From: a virus
Length of the DNA: 35,252 nucleotides
Virus record (IMG/VR): IMGVR_UViG_3300043399_000927
Span: 1 to 35,252 of that record
Reading direction: 5' to 3' (one strand)
The position numbers and the translations under genes are program-made. Each line of letters opens with the position of its first letter. Within the stretch, counting starts at the first letter, position 1. Shown here in pieces: positions 7,811-15,978 of this stretch. Below the pieces are notes generated by a model. The model was not told where the DNA came from and ran no database searches. It was given only the letters and a program-made list of their open reading frames with translations.

Positions 7811-7834
7811 GCGATCACTTATTCAAATGATCGC
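7811..7834. repeat. 7-bp inverted repeat at the 3' end of a small gene
   Basis: GCGATCA (7811-7817) and TGATCGC (7828-7834) form a perfect hairpin whose stem includes the stop codon of the 48-residue gene. No T tract follows on the minus strand, so it may be an RNA stabiliser rather than a terminator. Confidence 0.4.
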
Positions 7835-7961
7835 TGAGTGTGGTAGGGGTGATTTTCACATGGTGTTTGATCTGCAGGTATCTGCGAAATACTTCCATGT
7901 TTACTGTACCTTTTTTCTTCAGAAATTCCTGGTACAATTCGATAATAAAATCTGTTGCCAT
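7815..7961 (-). CDS. Small hypothetical protein (48 aa)
   Basis: A short reading frame found by hand: it starts MATDFIIELYQEF and ends DHLNK. It is predicted all-helical with a basic middle (QEFLKKKGTV) and HTH-like spacing (TPTTLSDHL). It fills the gap between 7779 and 7971 in the same direction as its neighbours, with 9 bases to the upstream stop. Short length makes it less certain. Confidence 0.6.
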   Translation of the reverse strand: MATDFIIELYQEFLKKKGTVNMEVFRRYLQIKHHVKITPTTLSDHLNK

Positions 7962-7970
7962 ATTACAAAT

Positions 7971-8267
7971 TTAGTCAATAGGTCGCAACATGCGTTTCAT
8001 GTACGTTGAGTTTTGATTTACAGCGTTTAAATAAAATTGTTTGAATTCCTCTTCTGTTGCTGGTTCGTTTTCAACGCTTAACATCGAATCTATTGAGCAA
8101 CAAAGTGTCTCATAAGGAAGCACGGACTTTTCAGTATAAGACTTACGTACAATAATACAGTATGGTTGTCCAGGTATTCCGGCGTAATAATACGTGTATT
8201 CAGAAGCGTATGAAGGTCTCCATTTACGAAAAATCAGTAACCTGTCAGATAGATCTGTTGTACTCAT
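7971..8267 (-). CDS. Hypothetical protein
   Basis: 98 residues, no recognised motif. It contains three aromatic-rich short strands (YASEYTYYYAGIPG). The start overlaps the phosphoesterase gene by 23 bases, consistent with a compact phage operon. Confidence 0.68.
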   Translation of the reverse strand: MSTTDLSDRLLIFRKWRPSYASEYTYYYAGIPGQPYCIIVRKSYTEKSVLPYETLCCSIDSMLSVENEPATEEEFKQFYLNAVNQNSTYMKRMLRPID

Positions 8268-8742
8268 GACATAATTCGTTTAACGTTTTAGGTTGGTAGT
8301 TTACTACCTCGCAGGATACACAGATGTACCCTGGTTCGTCAATAATGTTTTCATGGACATGACCGTGGATGTTCCCTGCTACTCCTCTATAGGTGAGTTC
8401 TGTAGGATGGATAGGACAGTGGGTAAGGAAATAACCTTTGTACTGTACCATACCCGCTACGGAATCCACGTATTTTAAAAGTTCAGGGGTATCCTGTTTA
8501 CGGTCGTGATTTCCCAGGACCACATGCTTGAACCCGTTGAGGCGATCAAGCAAGTGGTAGGGAGTTTTCTTTTCCATGGTAATATCACCCAGGATGTACG
8601 TGACATCGCGTTTGTCGACAATGCTGTTCCATGTTTGGATGATGTGTTCGTCGTGTGCTTCAACAGAGTCAAATCCACGACGCGTTGCCATGTTTTGGTG
8701 ACCGAGATGTAGGTCAGCGATGAAACGAACAATACCTGCCAT
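8245..8742 (-). CDS. Calcineurin-like metallophosphoesterase
   Basis: 165 residues with all core metal ligands: DLHLGH (Asp10, His12), LGDI (Asp53), LGNHD (Asn78, His79), THCP (His108) and HGHVH (His128, His130). The size and DLHLGH start match small phage and bacterial YfcE-like phosphoesterases. Probable activity is on nucleotides or phosphodiesters; the substrate cannot be read from sequence. A second, different phosphoesterase lies at 11549-12271. Confidence 0.9.
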   Translation of the reverse strand: MAGIVRFIADLHLGHQNMATRRGFDSVEAHDEHIIQTWNSIVDKRDVTYILGDITMEKKTPYHLLDRLNGFKHVVLGNHDRKQDTPELLKYVDSVAGMVQYKGYFLTHCPIHPTELTYRGVAGNIHGHVHENIIDEPGYICVSCEVVNYQPKTLNELCHEYNRSI

Positions 8743-8969
8743 TACGATGCTGCTATGTCAAAGTGATCACCAATACCACGAAGGGTTTTACCCAGTTGTT
8801 TAGCAAGATTTCTCAATGCTTCAGGTTCCAGGGATTCTAACCACTCGTCTTGTTTTGCTTCCGTGCAGTCTTCAAAGCACGTAGGTTGTCTGTGTTCTTC
8901 ACCTTCAAACTGTTCGAAGATGTAGATACCGGATAGGTTTCTCCGTAGTGTTTTATTTTCGTTACTCAT
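8742..8969 (-). CDS. Hypothetical protein
   Basis: 75 residues, acidic, with two Cys (TCFEDC). The ATG of the phosphoesterase gene shares one base with its stop. No family recognised. Confidence 0.62.
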   Translation of the reverse strand: MSNENKTLRRNLSGIYIFEQFEGEEHRQPTCFEDCTEAKQDEWLESLEPEALRNLAKQLGKTLRGIGDHFDIAAS

Positions 8970-9579
8970 AACTGTATTCTCCTACTAATTCTGTTTGACC
9001 TTGTGCGGTAGTACGTATTGCTAACTCGTTTACATGATTACCGTCTACATCTATTTTGTATGATGAATAAAACACCTCAAAATACTTAGGACGTTTTGGT
9101 TGTTGAAGAGATTGGATAAACTCAGTAAAATCATCTGCTGGTTGATCTATACGACATCCATCAGAATCTATGTTATTCATACCCCTTTCATACGCTTCCG
9201 TCAAATCATCTTCAGTATACTTGTAGGTTTCTTTTGCTTTGTTGTAACCTGCATAAAAAATATTAATCCATCCTAAATCAAAGATTGTATTCTTTTTATC
9301 TGCGGTTACAAACCAGGTGCATGCTAATTTCTCAACATTATCAGATTCACCAAACTCAGGTAACAAAGCAACTCCTTCAAGAATGGGTGCATCTGTTAAT
9401 GGTCGGTGTGCGATGACTTTTTTAAAGATTTCACTATCTAAAAAACGAAGTTGTCCCGATGTTATTCCACCAAGTATTAGGTTTTTATTTTCTATACAGA
9501 ATAGAAAATCTCCTTCCATTACTTTTTCATCACTTATAATAAGTGCGTAGTCATCGGTATAGATAATTTCTTTTTTCAT
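8962..9579 (-). CDS. Hypothetical protein
   Basis: 205 residues, mixed alpha/beta. It contains YAGYNKAKETYKYTEDDL and YERGMN, resembling a segment often seen in phage proteins of unknown function. Overlaps both neighbours by a few bases. Function not recognised. Confidence 0.7.
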   Translation of the reverse strand: MKKEIIYTDDYALIISDEKVMEGDFLFCIENKNLILGGITSGQLRFLDSEIFKKVIAHRPLTDAPILEGVALLPEFGESDNVEKLACTWFVTADKKNTIFDLGWINIFYAGYNKAKETYKYTEDDLTEAYERGMNNIDSDGCRIDQPADDFTEFIQSLQQPKRPKYFEVFYSSYKIDVDGNHVNELAIRTTAQGQTELVGEYSYE

Positions 9580-9818
9580 TTTTTGTTTAATTCATCAATA
9601 AGTGCATCAGCAACAAGTACTGCTTCTTGAGCAATACGTTGCAGTTCTGAAATACCAAGTACAGTACTACCATGTCCAGAGTTTCTTGTTAGTAATCCTT
9701 GTACAGCTTTTGCTGCAAAGTATTCTCTAGTTGTAATACCGGGTGTGGCATAAGTTGATCCGAAATGATCATGATAAAAACCCGGTCTTGCAAATGCAGG
9801 GTTATCTGGATATGTCAT
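9576..9818 (-). CDS. Hypothetical protein
   Basis: 80 residues with a glycine-rich, aromatic N-terminus (FARPGFYHDHFGS) and a helical C-terminus. The segment TREYFAAKAVQGLL recalls small phage proteins of unknown function. ATGA overlaps on both sides indicate tight coupling. Confidence 0.68.
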   Translation of the reverse strand: MTYPDNPAFARPGFYHDHFGSTYATPGITTREYFAAKAVQGLLTRNSGHGSTVLGISELQRIAQEAVLVADALIDELNKK

Positions 9819-10273
9819 ATATTTTCTTCATCAGGATCTTGAAAATAAACACTTACACAAACCAAGTCACCATTATCATCATAGGTTGCATATACCGGGT
9901 ATACACCATCCCCAAATGCAGTGCTAAATGCAACACCGAGGTTATTGCCAAGTTCACCGTGTCCTTTTTTAGACAATGTCGCATGACAGCATGCGTTGTA
10001 ACTGAAGTCTGTATCAGGAGCAGGTGCTTCGACCTGATCCCATTCACCAGTTTCAAGCAGCGCATTCATGTCTTTACCCCCGTATTTTGCAATAGGAGTG
10101 GCAAAGTTTTCAAAGTCAACCTTATACTGGAGTCTTTCATCAGTAGTTTTGTGTTCAAAGATTCTGATGTCCTGGAACTGCTCATCTTCCCAGTGCGAGT
10201 CAATGTAGCATGGGTCACAAAGTAAGAGTTGACCGGAGTCTACTCCAACTTCACCGATAAATTCTGTTTTCAT
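9815..10273 (-). CDS. DUF4241-like protein
   Basis: 152 residues. VDSGQLLLCDPCYI near the N-terminus and the FGDGVYPVYATY segment near residue 120 match the pattern I associate with DUF4241-type phage proteins. The family's function is unknown. It sits in a run of small genes joined by 4-base overlaps. Family call is from memory of motifs, not a search. Confidence 0.65.
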   Translation of the reverse strand: MKTEFIGEVGVDSGQLLLCDPCYIDSHWEDEQFQDIRIFEHKTTDERLQYKVDFENFATPIAKYGGKDMNALLETGEWDQVEAPAPDTDFSYNACCHATLSKKGHGELGNNLGVAFSTAFGDGVYPVYATYDDNGDLVCVSVYFQDPDEENI

Positions 10274-10560
10274 TTGTATATTTCTTTAAGTTCTGCTAGT
10301 CTTTTTTCAAGTCGTTTAATTTCTAACCGATCTACAAATTCAATGTCATAATCACCTCCATACCATTCATACCGATGTGTTCCGTCAGTATGAATGTATA
10401 AGTGAGTAAGTTGTTCACCTTCGGAAAAGATTAGGTATCTGTCAGGACTACTCGGCATTCTACCAACATATTGAAATGAATCCATATCTTCACCATTGAA
10501 TCTGTAGACACGGTCTCCGTAATTTAGATTAAATAAATCTTCAGCTGTTAATTTTTTCAT
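10270..10560 (-). CDS. Hypothetical protein
   Basis: 96 residues. It starts MKKLTAEDLFNLNYGDRVYRF, has a small beta-rich middle with a HRYEWYGGDYD segment, and ends in a basic coiled helix (LEIKRLEKRLAELKEIYK). ATGA overlaps on both sides. No family recognised. Confidence 0.66.
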   Translation of the reverse strand: MKKLTAEDLFNLNYGDRVYRFNGEDMDSFQYVGRMPSSPDRYLIFSEGEQLTHLYIHTDGTHRYEWYGGDYDIEFVDRLEIKRLEKRLAELKEIYK

Positions 10561-10928
10561 TGTTTGCTCTCCTTATACCAATTAAGAAATTCCCAAATTG
10601 CTTGTACTACTCTTTTTTTAGAAATTCCAATAGAGAGGTGACTTAAATTATCATACTCTTGGGATTTTACCTCTTCATACGGAAGGGTTTTAAGTTTACT
10701 ACATACTTCCATAATCCAGTTCCAGTCTGAGTCAAACTTTAATTGAGAAGTAGAGTAAATATACATAGAACGATTAGATTCGTGACCTCCTGAATTAATG
10801 AAAGGTGTCATATACCCATTAATAGTTTGTATGTATCCATACTTATCAATTTCATGAGCAAAATCTTCTTTCCATCCTAAGAACTCAGCACATATCTTGT
10901 TGTACTCTTCTTTGTTAAAGTTTTTCAT
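10557..10928 (-). CDS. Hypothetical protein
   Basis: 123 residues with FLGWKEDF and DWNWIMEVCSKL. The second resembles a segment common in small Bacteroidetes phage proteins of unknown role. Part of the chain of overlapping genes. Confidence 0.68.
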   Translation of the reverse strand: MKNFNKEEYNKICAEFLGWKEDFAHEIDKYGYIQTINGYMTPFINSGGHESNRSMYIYSTSQLKFDSDWNWIMEVCSKLKTLPYEEVKSQEYDNLSHLSIGISKKRVVQAIWEFLNWYKESKQ

Positions 10929-11221
10929 AATAGATTACTAATTATCCACTTCAGTCCTGGTTTAATCCACTTGTTATCCTTGCGAATAAGCAGCTTATTT
11001 GCTTTAGGGAAAAAATCCAGTACACCGTGGGTGGGACTGTTAATAGCATAACTACCGTTACTTCTGAATGTTACATCATAACAGGATTCAAGTTTAGGTA
11101 GAAATAGTTTGTCAAAATCTTCTGCACGTTCTTCACGCAGAACTTTGTTCATTAGCGACATAGCACGGAAGTCGTTATCCTCCCGTGCTAATTCTTGTTT
11201 TAATTGTTCAGATCTTTTCAT
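10925..11221 (-). CDS. Hypothetical protein
   Basis: 98 residues. The N-terminal half is a charged helix (KRSEQLKQELAREDNDF); the C-terminal half reads like a small beta domain ending in a WIISNLL helix (GVLDFFPKANKLLIRKDNKW). No recognised family. Confidence 0.65.
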   Translation of the reverse strand: MKRSEQLKQELAREDNDFRAMSLMNKVLREERAEDFDKLFLPKLESCYDVTFRSNGSYAINSPTHGVLDFFPKANKLLIRKDNKWIKPGLKWIISNLL

Positions 11222-11223
11222 AA

Positions 11224-11556
11224 TTACATGTAATACGTCATGTACCCTTCACGTTTACCTACCACAGCTTGCATGAAGTCACCCCATGCGCGCCAGGTAA
11301 ACCCGTAAATGGTACCGTCAGAGAACTCAAATGCATTTTCATTATGATGCTGTCCTTTGCTTCCGATCAACCCTTCTTCTGTGACAAACTTTTTCAGTGT
11401 TTCCATATAAGGATGTACTTCAGGAATAAAGTATTCTAGATAACCATTCCAATCAGGAGGGTTTTCTAAGTCTCTACCACCCATTATGACCTCATATCGT
11501 TCTAAATCCATCAGTTCATCGGTGCACTCGACTATCTTAACTGTTAACTTATCCAC
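11224..11556 (-). CDS. Hypothetical protein
   Basis: 110 residues, acidic, with several Trp/Tyr residues (FTWRAWGDFMQAVVGKREG). This segment resembles a pattern seen in other phage hypothetical proteins. It overlaps the phosphoesterase stop by 8 bases. Confidence 0.68.
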   Translation of the reverse strand: MDKLTVKIVECTDELMDLERYEVIMGGRDLENPPDWNGYLEYFIPEVHPYMETLKKFVTEEGLIGSKGQHHNENAFEFSDGTIYGFTWRAWGDFMQAVVGKREGYMTYYM

Positions 11557-12271
11557 GTTTTATCTCTCCTCCTCTAGGTACTCCATCTTCCACAATCAAA
11601 AACTGACCATGGTTGACGTGCAGTTTGTCAATGAAAAAGTAACGACCACCAGTAATTGATGTGTCCATGATGTCGATCTTTACAGCAGTGTGTCCTACTA
11701 CTTGAATAACGTGAGGAGCAAGGGAAGTTTCATTCACCCGCATTAAACTCACAGGACGTATCCACACTGGTGTTTGATAGGTGTTGTCCCCGTAAGGATT
11801 GGTACCGTTGTGATCAAACAGTTTTGGATCTTCTTTAAACAAATCGTTGACTACATCAGCAATCTTGGTGACGTCAATTTCTTTAATCTCTAAGTTTGCC
11901 AACCATTCTACACTTACTCCTGCGTGTGAACACAAGTATTCATCCATTTGATACGCCATCTGTAAATGGTGCATGTTTTCTGAAAGTAAGTGACGAATGA
12001 CTAATGCGTACTTAGATTGAAAACCACTGTACTGAGAAGGAAATCCAGGTAAGTAATGGACGCAGTGATTACCAATAAGCATAATCACTTCACACTGTCC
12101 GGATTCCTTAAATGCAATGATGTCTTTGAAATTCTCGATCTGTTTAGGACCAGGAATGTCAAATGAGTCAAAATAGTCACCGATAAATACTACTCGGTCC
12201 GGGTTCTCCTGAGCGACGATATCCTTCCAGATATCGCGCCCATGGATGTCACCCAAGAAAATTGTTTTCAT
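11549..12271 (-). CDS. Metallophosphoesterase (Ser/Thr phosphatase-like)
   Basis: 240 residues from the ATG at 12271; a longer frame from 12316 overlaps the AAA gene and adds no domain. Metal-ligand motifs are GDIHGR (residues 7-12), GDYFDS and GNHCV, with a later HAGVS and VGHTAV histidine pair. This is the order of PPP/ApaH-like phosphatases. Phage lambda-type phosphatase or a nucleotide-phosphate hydrolase are the main options. The start is one base after the AAA gene stop. Confidence 0.87.
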   Translation of the reverse strand: MKTIFLGDIHGRDIWKDIVAQENPDRVVFIGDYFDSFDIPGPKQIENFKDIIAFKESGQCEVIMLIGNHCVHYLPGFPSQYSGFQSKYALVIRHLLSENMHHLQMAYQMDEYLCSHAGVSVEWLANLEIKEIDVTKIADVVNDLFKEDPKLFDHNGTNPYGDNTYQTPVWIRPVSLMRVNETSLAPHVIQVVGHTAVKIDIMDTSITGGRYFFIDKLHVNHGQFLIVEDGVPRGGEIKRG

Positions 12272-12272
12272 A

Positions 12273-13481
12273 TTAGAATGCAAAATTGTCGTAGTTGTTT
12301 TTAGCACTGAATTCAAACTCCAGTACTAAATGTTGATGGTCTCCTAAATTCCAACCTGATGATTGAAAATCATGTTCGTTGCTATCAGGATAAAATGTAG
12401 AACGTTCATTGATTCTTTCTTCAAAATAGCGAGGAGAGAATTTGAATTTAGTCTTACCTTCTTCATAATACTGGTCAAATTCTTCGATTTTGTCTATGTA
12501 GAAGTAAAATTCTTTACTGTACTCAGGCATTGCTACTACATTACCTTTTTCGTCAATCGTTTTGATTTTACCTAAAATAGTTAGACTGCGATCATGTAGA
12601 TCGAAATCTTCAAGCATTTGTGGAATAGTTGTATCGGAATACACTCGATAACTTTCAATGGTCCATTGCTTGCCGGTTAACATGTTTGTTGCAATTGTTT
12701 TCATTGTGTACGATGGTTTTTCGTTATTCACATTGAAGAAATTACCAAACACTTTTGGAGACATGTTGTGGATGTTCACTTCTTTGATAATAGACACCAG
12801 CATGTCGATGGTAAGGATCTTGAAGTACACTACCCAGTCAATGATGTCTCTACGGAATTCGGGATAGATCAACATATCATCAATGATTTCTTTGATGATC
12901 TCAGGAGTTAACGAACCATACTGTTTGATATACCTAATTCTACCCGGACGGTCCAAGAAGTAGGGAGAAATCTTACTCTCGTTACTGGTGAACAGCATTA
13001 AATGCTTGGTAGAAGACGAAGTACCATCTACAAAACTCAGCAATGGTGCTACAGCTTTAGTGTCTTCATGGTTCATGATCTTTTCGAACTCGTCAAAGAA
13101 GAAACACAGCGGTTGCTGTACGTCGTCAAAATAATTTAGAATATCGATGTTGCCGGAGTTGACCAGGATAACTGGTAATCCACACATATTTGCCAAGGTC
13201 TTAGCGGTTACAGTCTTTCCTGCACCTTTCAAACCATTCATGAGAACACCGACATTTTTGTCACTGCTATTATAAGTACGCATCACATGGTCGATAAAAT
13301 CATGTTCGATACCGTAAATCTTGTGAGGAAACTCGAACGAGTCACCTTGTTTACCCAGGAATGTACCCCTTATAGTGGTGTAGGGTTCCCAGATACCATT
13401 AGGGATTTCTTGGAAGATTCCGCTTCCGTTAATTTTGGAAAGTTGATTGGGGTTTCCTGCCCATATTTTGTTGTTACTCAT
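12273..13481 (-). CDS. AAA+ ATPase (BCS1/FtsH-like core)
   Basis: 402 residues from the ATG at 13481, which overlaps the upstream 40-residue gene by 8 bases. Walker A is NGLKGAGKT (82-90), Walker B is CFFFDEF (126-132), sensor 1 is LFTSNES, and RPGRIRYI provides the arginine-finger/second-region-of-homology signature. The C-terminal 180 residues are unlike known partners. AAA+ remodelling activity is secure; the target (protein or replisome) is unknown. The neighbours are a phosphatase and ThyA, so context does not settle it. Confidence 0.87.
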   Translation of the reverse strand: MSNNKIWAGNPNQLSKINGSGIFQEIPNGIWEPYTTIRGTFLGKQGDSFEFPHKIYGIEHDFIDHVMRTYNSSDKNVGVLMNGLKGAGKTVTAKTLANMCGLPVILVNSGNIDILNYFDDVQQPLCFFFDEFEKIMNHEDTKAVAPLLSFVDGTSSSTKHLMLFTSNESKISPYFLDRPGRIRYIKQYGSLTPEIIKEIIDDMLIYPEFRRDIIDWVVYFKILTIDMLVSIIKEVNIHNMSPKVFGNFFNVNNEKPSYTMKTIATNMLTGKQWTIESYRVYSDTTIPQMLEDFDLHDRSLTILGKIKTIDEKGNVVAMPEYSKEFYFYIDKIEEFDQYYEEGKTKFKFSPRYFEERINERSTFYPDSNEHDFQSSGWNLGDHQHLVLEFEFSAKNNYDNFAF

Positions 13482-13596
13482 AGGATTTAGGTTGGTTTTT
13501 CTTAGGTAGTGGTTTTTTAACAAGTCGATCCATATCTAGATCGAAAAATGAGAGGATCATGGATATACCCATAATGTTTAACAGTTTCTTCAACAT
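13474..13596 (-). CDS. Small membrane-associated or basic peptide (40 aa)
   Basis: Hand-found frame starting MLKKLLNIMGISMILSFF with a hydrophobic first half and a basic tail (KKPLPKKNQPKSYE). It starts 8 bases before thyA's stop boundary and overlaps the AAA start in the ATGAGTAA arrangement, which is what a translated leader gene would look like. Function unknown. Confidence 0.55.
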   Translation of the reverse strand: MLKKLLNIMGISMILSFFDLDMDRLVKKPLPKKNQPKSYE

Positions 13597-13604
13597 GTTA
13601 TTGG

Positions 13605-14717
13605 TCAATTACTTAAAGGTGCTTTGATAGCGGGGTGTGACTTGTAGTTCAACAAATCAAAGTCGTCAATTTCATGATGCGCAATGTCATCCAGTGGACC
13701 TGAAGCAATGTTCAGTGTAGGTAAGTTGTAAGGATCTCTACTGATCTGTTTGGTAGCTTGGTCAAGGTGGTTCAAGTAGAGGTGAGTGTCACCAAGGTTT
13801 CCGATTAACTCATCCGGGATCATGTTTACATGCTTGGCAATGATTTCCAAAAGAAGACCATACGAAGCGATGTTATACGGAATTCCTAATAAAACGTCAG
13901 CACTTCTCTGTGACCACATCAAAGAAATTGCACGTTTAGGAACATTTGCATTGTCAAACCTTGCTGTCAACTGATGACTAAGCGATGAAACTTCCATTCC
14001 TCCCGGTGCAAAGTCGTCTACAGACTTACCAGCGTGCATTTTTTTAAAGTACTCACGTCGTTCCGGTATACTCAACTCTCTTGTGTACAGTTGAAATCCA
14101 AAGTGACAAGGAGGAAGAATCATCTGGTCAATTTCACCTACATTCCAGGCAGACACCATCAAACGACGAGAGTCAGGGTTAGTTTTAAGATCATTGATTA
14201 GGTTCTGGATTTGGTCTATTTGGATTTCTTCATAGTTCCAACCACTTCTAGAATCTGAACCATAACCTTGATACTCAGGATCACTCCACCATTCTTTAGT
14301 GATTGAATTCCAAACCCTCCATTGTTTACCATAAATTGGACCTAATTCACCATATCTGTGAGCAAACTCAGGATTTACTTTGATTTGTTCTACAAACTCT
14401 TCCATGGTGTAAGCAGTTTTGTCGTTTAGTCTACTTTGACGGTAATTCTTGTACGCATCACCATTCCAGATGTTGCATCCTCTGTCAACTAGGAACTTGA
14501 TGTTGGTATCTCCACGGAGAAACCACAACAGTTCTACTGCAATGTTTTTAAAGGACATCTGTTTGGTGGTCAGTAGAGGAAACCCGTCACGCATGTTGTG
14601 ACGGATCTGTCTACCGAATACAGATATCGTACCTGTGCCGGTACGGTCTTCTTTTTTAACTCCGTTTGTCAGGATGTCCTGCAGGAGATTCTGGTAATTC
14701 TTGTCTAAGTGGTTCAT
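13605..14717 (-). CDS. thyA: Thymidylate synthase (ThyA type)
   Basis: 370 residues from the ATG at 14717, where alignment to known ThyA begins. It converts dUMP to dTMP with methylene-tetrahydrofolate. Key motifs are EDRTGTGT near residue 22, the dUMP-phosphate Arg in RRLMVSAWN, the catalytic Cys in LPPCHFGFQ, and GDTHLYLNH. The protein is about 100 residues longer than E. coli ThyA (264), with insertions before the dUMP loop and around the active site (RELSIPERREYFKKMHAGK), as in some phage enzymes. The start overlaps the upstream gene by 62 bases. It supplies dTMP for phage DNA. Confidence 0.95.
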   Translation of the reverse strand: MNHLDKNYQNLLQDILTNGVKKEDRTGTGTISVFGRQIRHNMRDGFPLLTTKQMSFKNIAVELLWFLRGDTNIKFLVDRGCNIWNGDAYKNYRQSRLNDKTAYTMEEFVEQIKVNPEFAHRYGELGPIYGKQWRVWNSITKEWWSDPEYQGYGSDSRSGWNYEEIQIDQIQNLINDLKTNPDSRRLMVSAWNVGEIDQMILPPCHFGFQLYTRELSIPERREYFKKMHAGKSVDDFAPGGMEVSSLSHQLTARFDNANVPKRAISLMWSQRSADVLLGIPYNIASYGLLLEIIAKHVNMIPDELIGNLGDTHLYLNHLDQATKQISRDPYNLPTLNIASGPLDDIAHHEIDDFDLLNYKSHPAIKAPLSN

Positions 14718-14931
14718 CAATTTCAGTGATAATTTGGATGGACAGGACATCAAAGTTGTTGCGCAGATACGCTTTTGCTTTTTTGATGTCATCGTCAGTG
14801 TGATGTTCTTCTTTCAGTAAAAAGTAATGCGCACCATCAGGTCCGGTGAATTCGTTGCGATAAAACATATCTTCAAATTCACCGTCTCCTGTAACTCCTA
14901 CAGGTTTAAACTCCTTAAATGTCATTTTCAT
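14656..14931 (-). CDS. Hypothetical protein overlapping thyA
   Basis: 91 residues. The first 70 look like a small alpha/beta domain (GPDGAHYFLLKEEHHTDDDIKKAKAYL is split by a charged loop). The last 20 residues are read in a different frame from the start of thyA, an overlap of 62 bases that is long for this genome. Function not recognised. Confidence 0.65.
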   Translation of the reverse strand: MKMTFKEFKPVGVTGDGEFEDMFYRNEFTGPDGAHYFLLKEEHHTDDDIKKAKAYLRNNFDVLSIQIITEIDEPLRQELPESPAGHPDKRS

Positions 14932-15097
14932 TTTCTTTGAGAGTTAAATAGTTAATAATGGTTTCTGTGTCAGTATGACAATGCGATTGCATGTACAGAA
15001 TGGTATCGTACCTGGGAAACTGCTGTTGTACACAGAAGTTGTAGGTCAGATCCAGTTGCATCTGTAATTTTTCTTCGTCAGATAGTTGATTACTCAT
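14915..15097 (-). CDS. Small hypothetical protein (60 aa)
   Basis: All-helical, with Cys/His (FCVQQQFPRY, QSHCHTD). It overlaps the next gene by 17 bases and starts 2 bases after the intein C-half gene stop. No recognised family. Confidence 0.6.
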   Translation of the reverse strand: MSNQLSDEEKLQMQLDLTYNFCVQQQFPRYDTILYMQSHCHTDTETIINYLTLKENENDI

Positions 15098-15099
15098 GG

Positions 15100-15978
15100 T
15101 TAGAAAGCGTAACGTATTTTGTTCCAGGGGATGACAGCATCGTGCAGGGTAGTAAATTCATGCATCCATTGGCGTTTTAAATCTGCTTTGTAGCGAACGT
15201 TTTCACTTCCAAATGCTGTAGATGTTTTAGACTCCTGGATTTCTGGAACCCACAGTAACTCTTCTCCTGGAATATCGTTGTTAATATTGTAACTGTGTTT
15301 TTCTTCATTATGTGTCAGGAAAATTACTTCTGCAAACACACTATCTTTCCACTTGTTATCAACAATGTCATTGACCATTACAAACAGTTCGTTGTAATCA
15401 CGCAACCATTCTTGGTATACGACCACCGGAGAAAAATTAATATGTACGTCATAACCCGCTTCTTTAAACAAGTTGATAGCGTGAATACGGTTGTAGATGC
15501 TGGAAGTGTTAGGTTCCAGAATAGTAGACAGTGCTTGCGGCATGAGGGAAAACCTGATCCGCACTTTGCCTTCAGGATTGTAACTAAGTAATTCTCGATT
15601 GACAAACTTAGTAGCAAAGGACGCCATAGCTGTAGGATGTGTACGGAACATTTCAAACAACGTCTTCCAATACGTGTGATACTTGAGATGCAGTGCGAAG
15701 TCTTCAAACACACCTATATCATACGTGATATATTTAGGATGTGTCTGATTTGGTTTTTTCACTATTGCATTTTCAGCATGTGTATAGATTGCACTCATAA
15801 TATCAAGCACATTTCTAGGAATGTCTAAACCTGTTGCTTTATTGCGTTTAAGATAACAGTTGTGAGTGAGAATCCCATTAGCAAAAAAGTTTTCATTAGT
15901 ATCTACAGTAAAGTTGATAACCGTCTCTTTTTTATCTATCTTATTAATAGACGTTATTTTTTGGTATTGTAAATTCAT
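15100..15978 (-). CDS. Split intein C-part (IntC) plus C-extein of SPL-like radical SAM protein
   Basis: 292 residues. Residues 1-40 are an intein C-terminal segment: block F (VINFTVDTNENFFANGIL) and block G ending THN. The splice junction is Asn40/Cys41. Residues 41-292 are the rest of a spore-photoproduct-lyase-like radical SAM enzyme: CYLKRN at the third cluster cysteine, then FATKFVNREL, RIRFSLMPQ, EPNTSSIYNRI and NFSPVVVYQEW, which line up with SplB-type sequences from memory. Trans-splicing with the product of 16530-16958 would give about 296 residues. On its own this part lacks two of three Fe-S cysteines. The start codon overlaps the opposite-strand HNH start (CATG at 15976-15979). 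Confidence 0.88.
   Translation of the reverse strand: MNLQYQKITSINKIDKKETVINFTVDTNENFFANGILTHNCYLKRNKATGLDIPRNVLDIMSAIYTHAENAIVKKPNQTHPKYITYDIGVFEDFALHLKYHTYWKTLFEMFRTHPTAMASFATKFVNRELLSYNPEGKVRIRFSLMPQALSTILEPNTSSIYNRIHAINLFKEAGYDVHINFSPVVVYQEWLRDYNELFVMVNDIVDNKWKDSVFAEVIFLTHNEEKHSYNINNDIPGEELLWVPEIQESKTSTAFGSENVRYKADLKRQWMHEFTTLHDAVIPWNKIRYAF

Noticed and set aside
9743-10225. 160-residue plus-strand reading frame
   Set aside because: Antisense to the well-supported DUF4241-like gene and without motifs.
15866-15976. Longer N-terminus for the plus-strand HNH gene
   Set aside because: It is the antisense of the IntC coding segment; the zinc-finger start at 15977 is far more natural.
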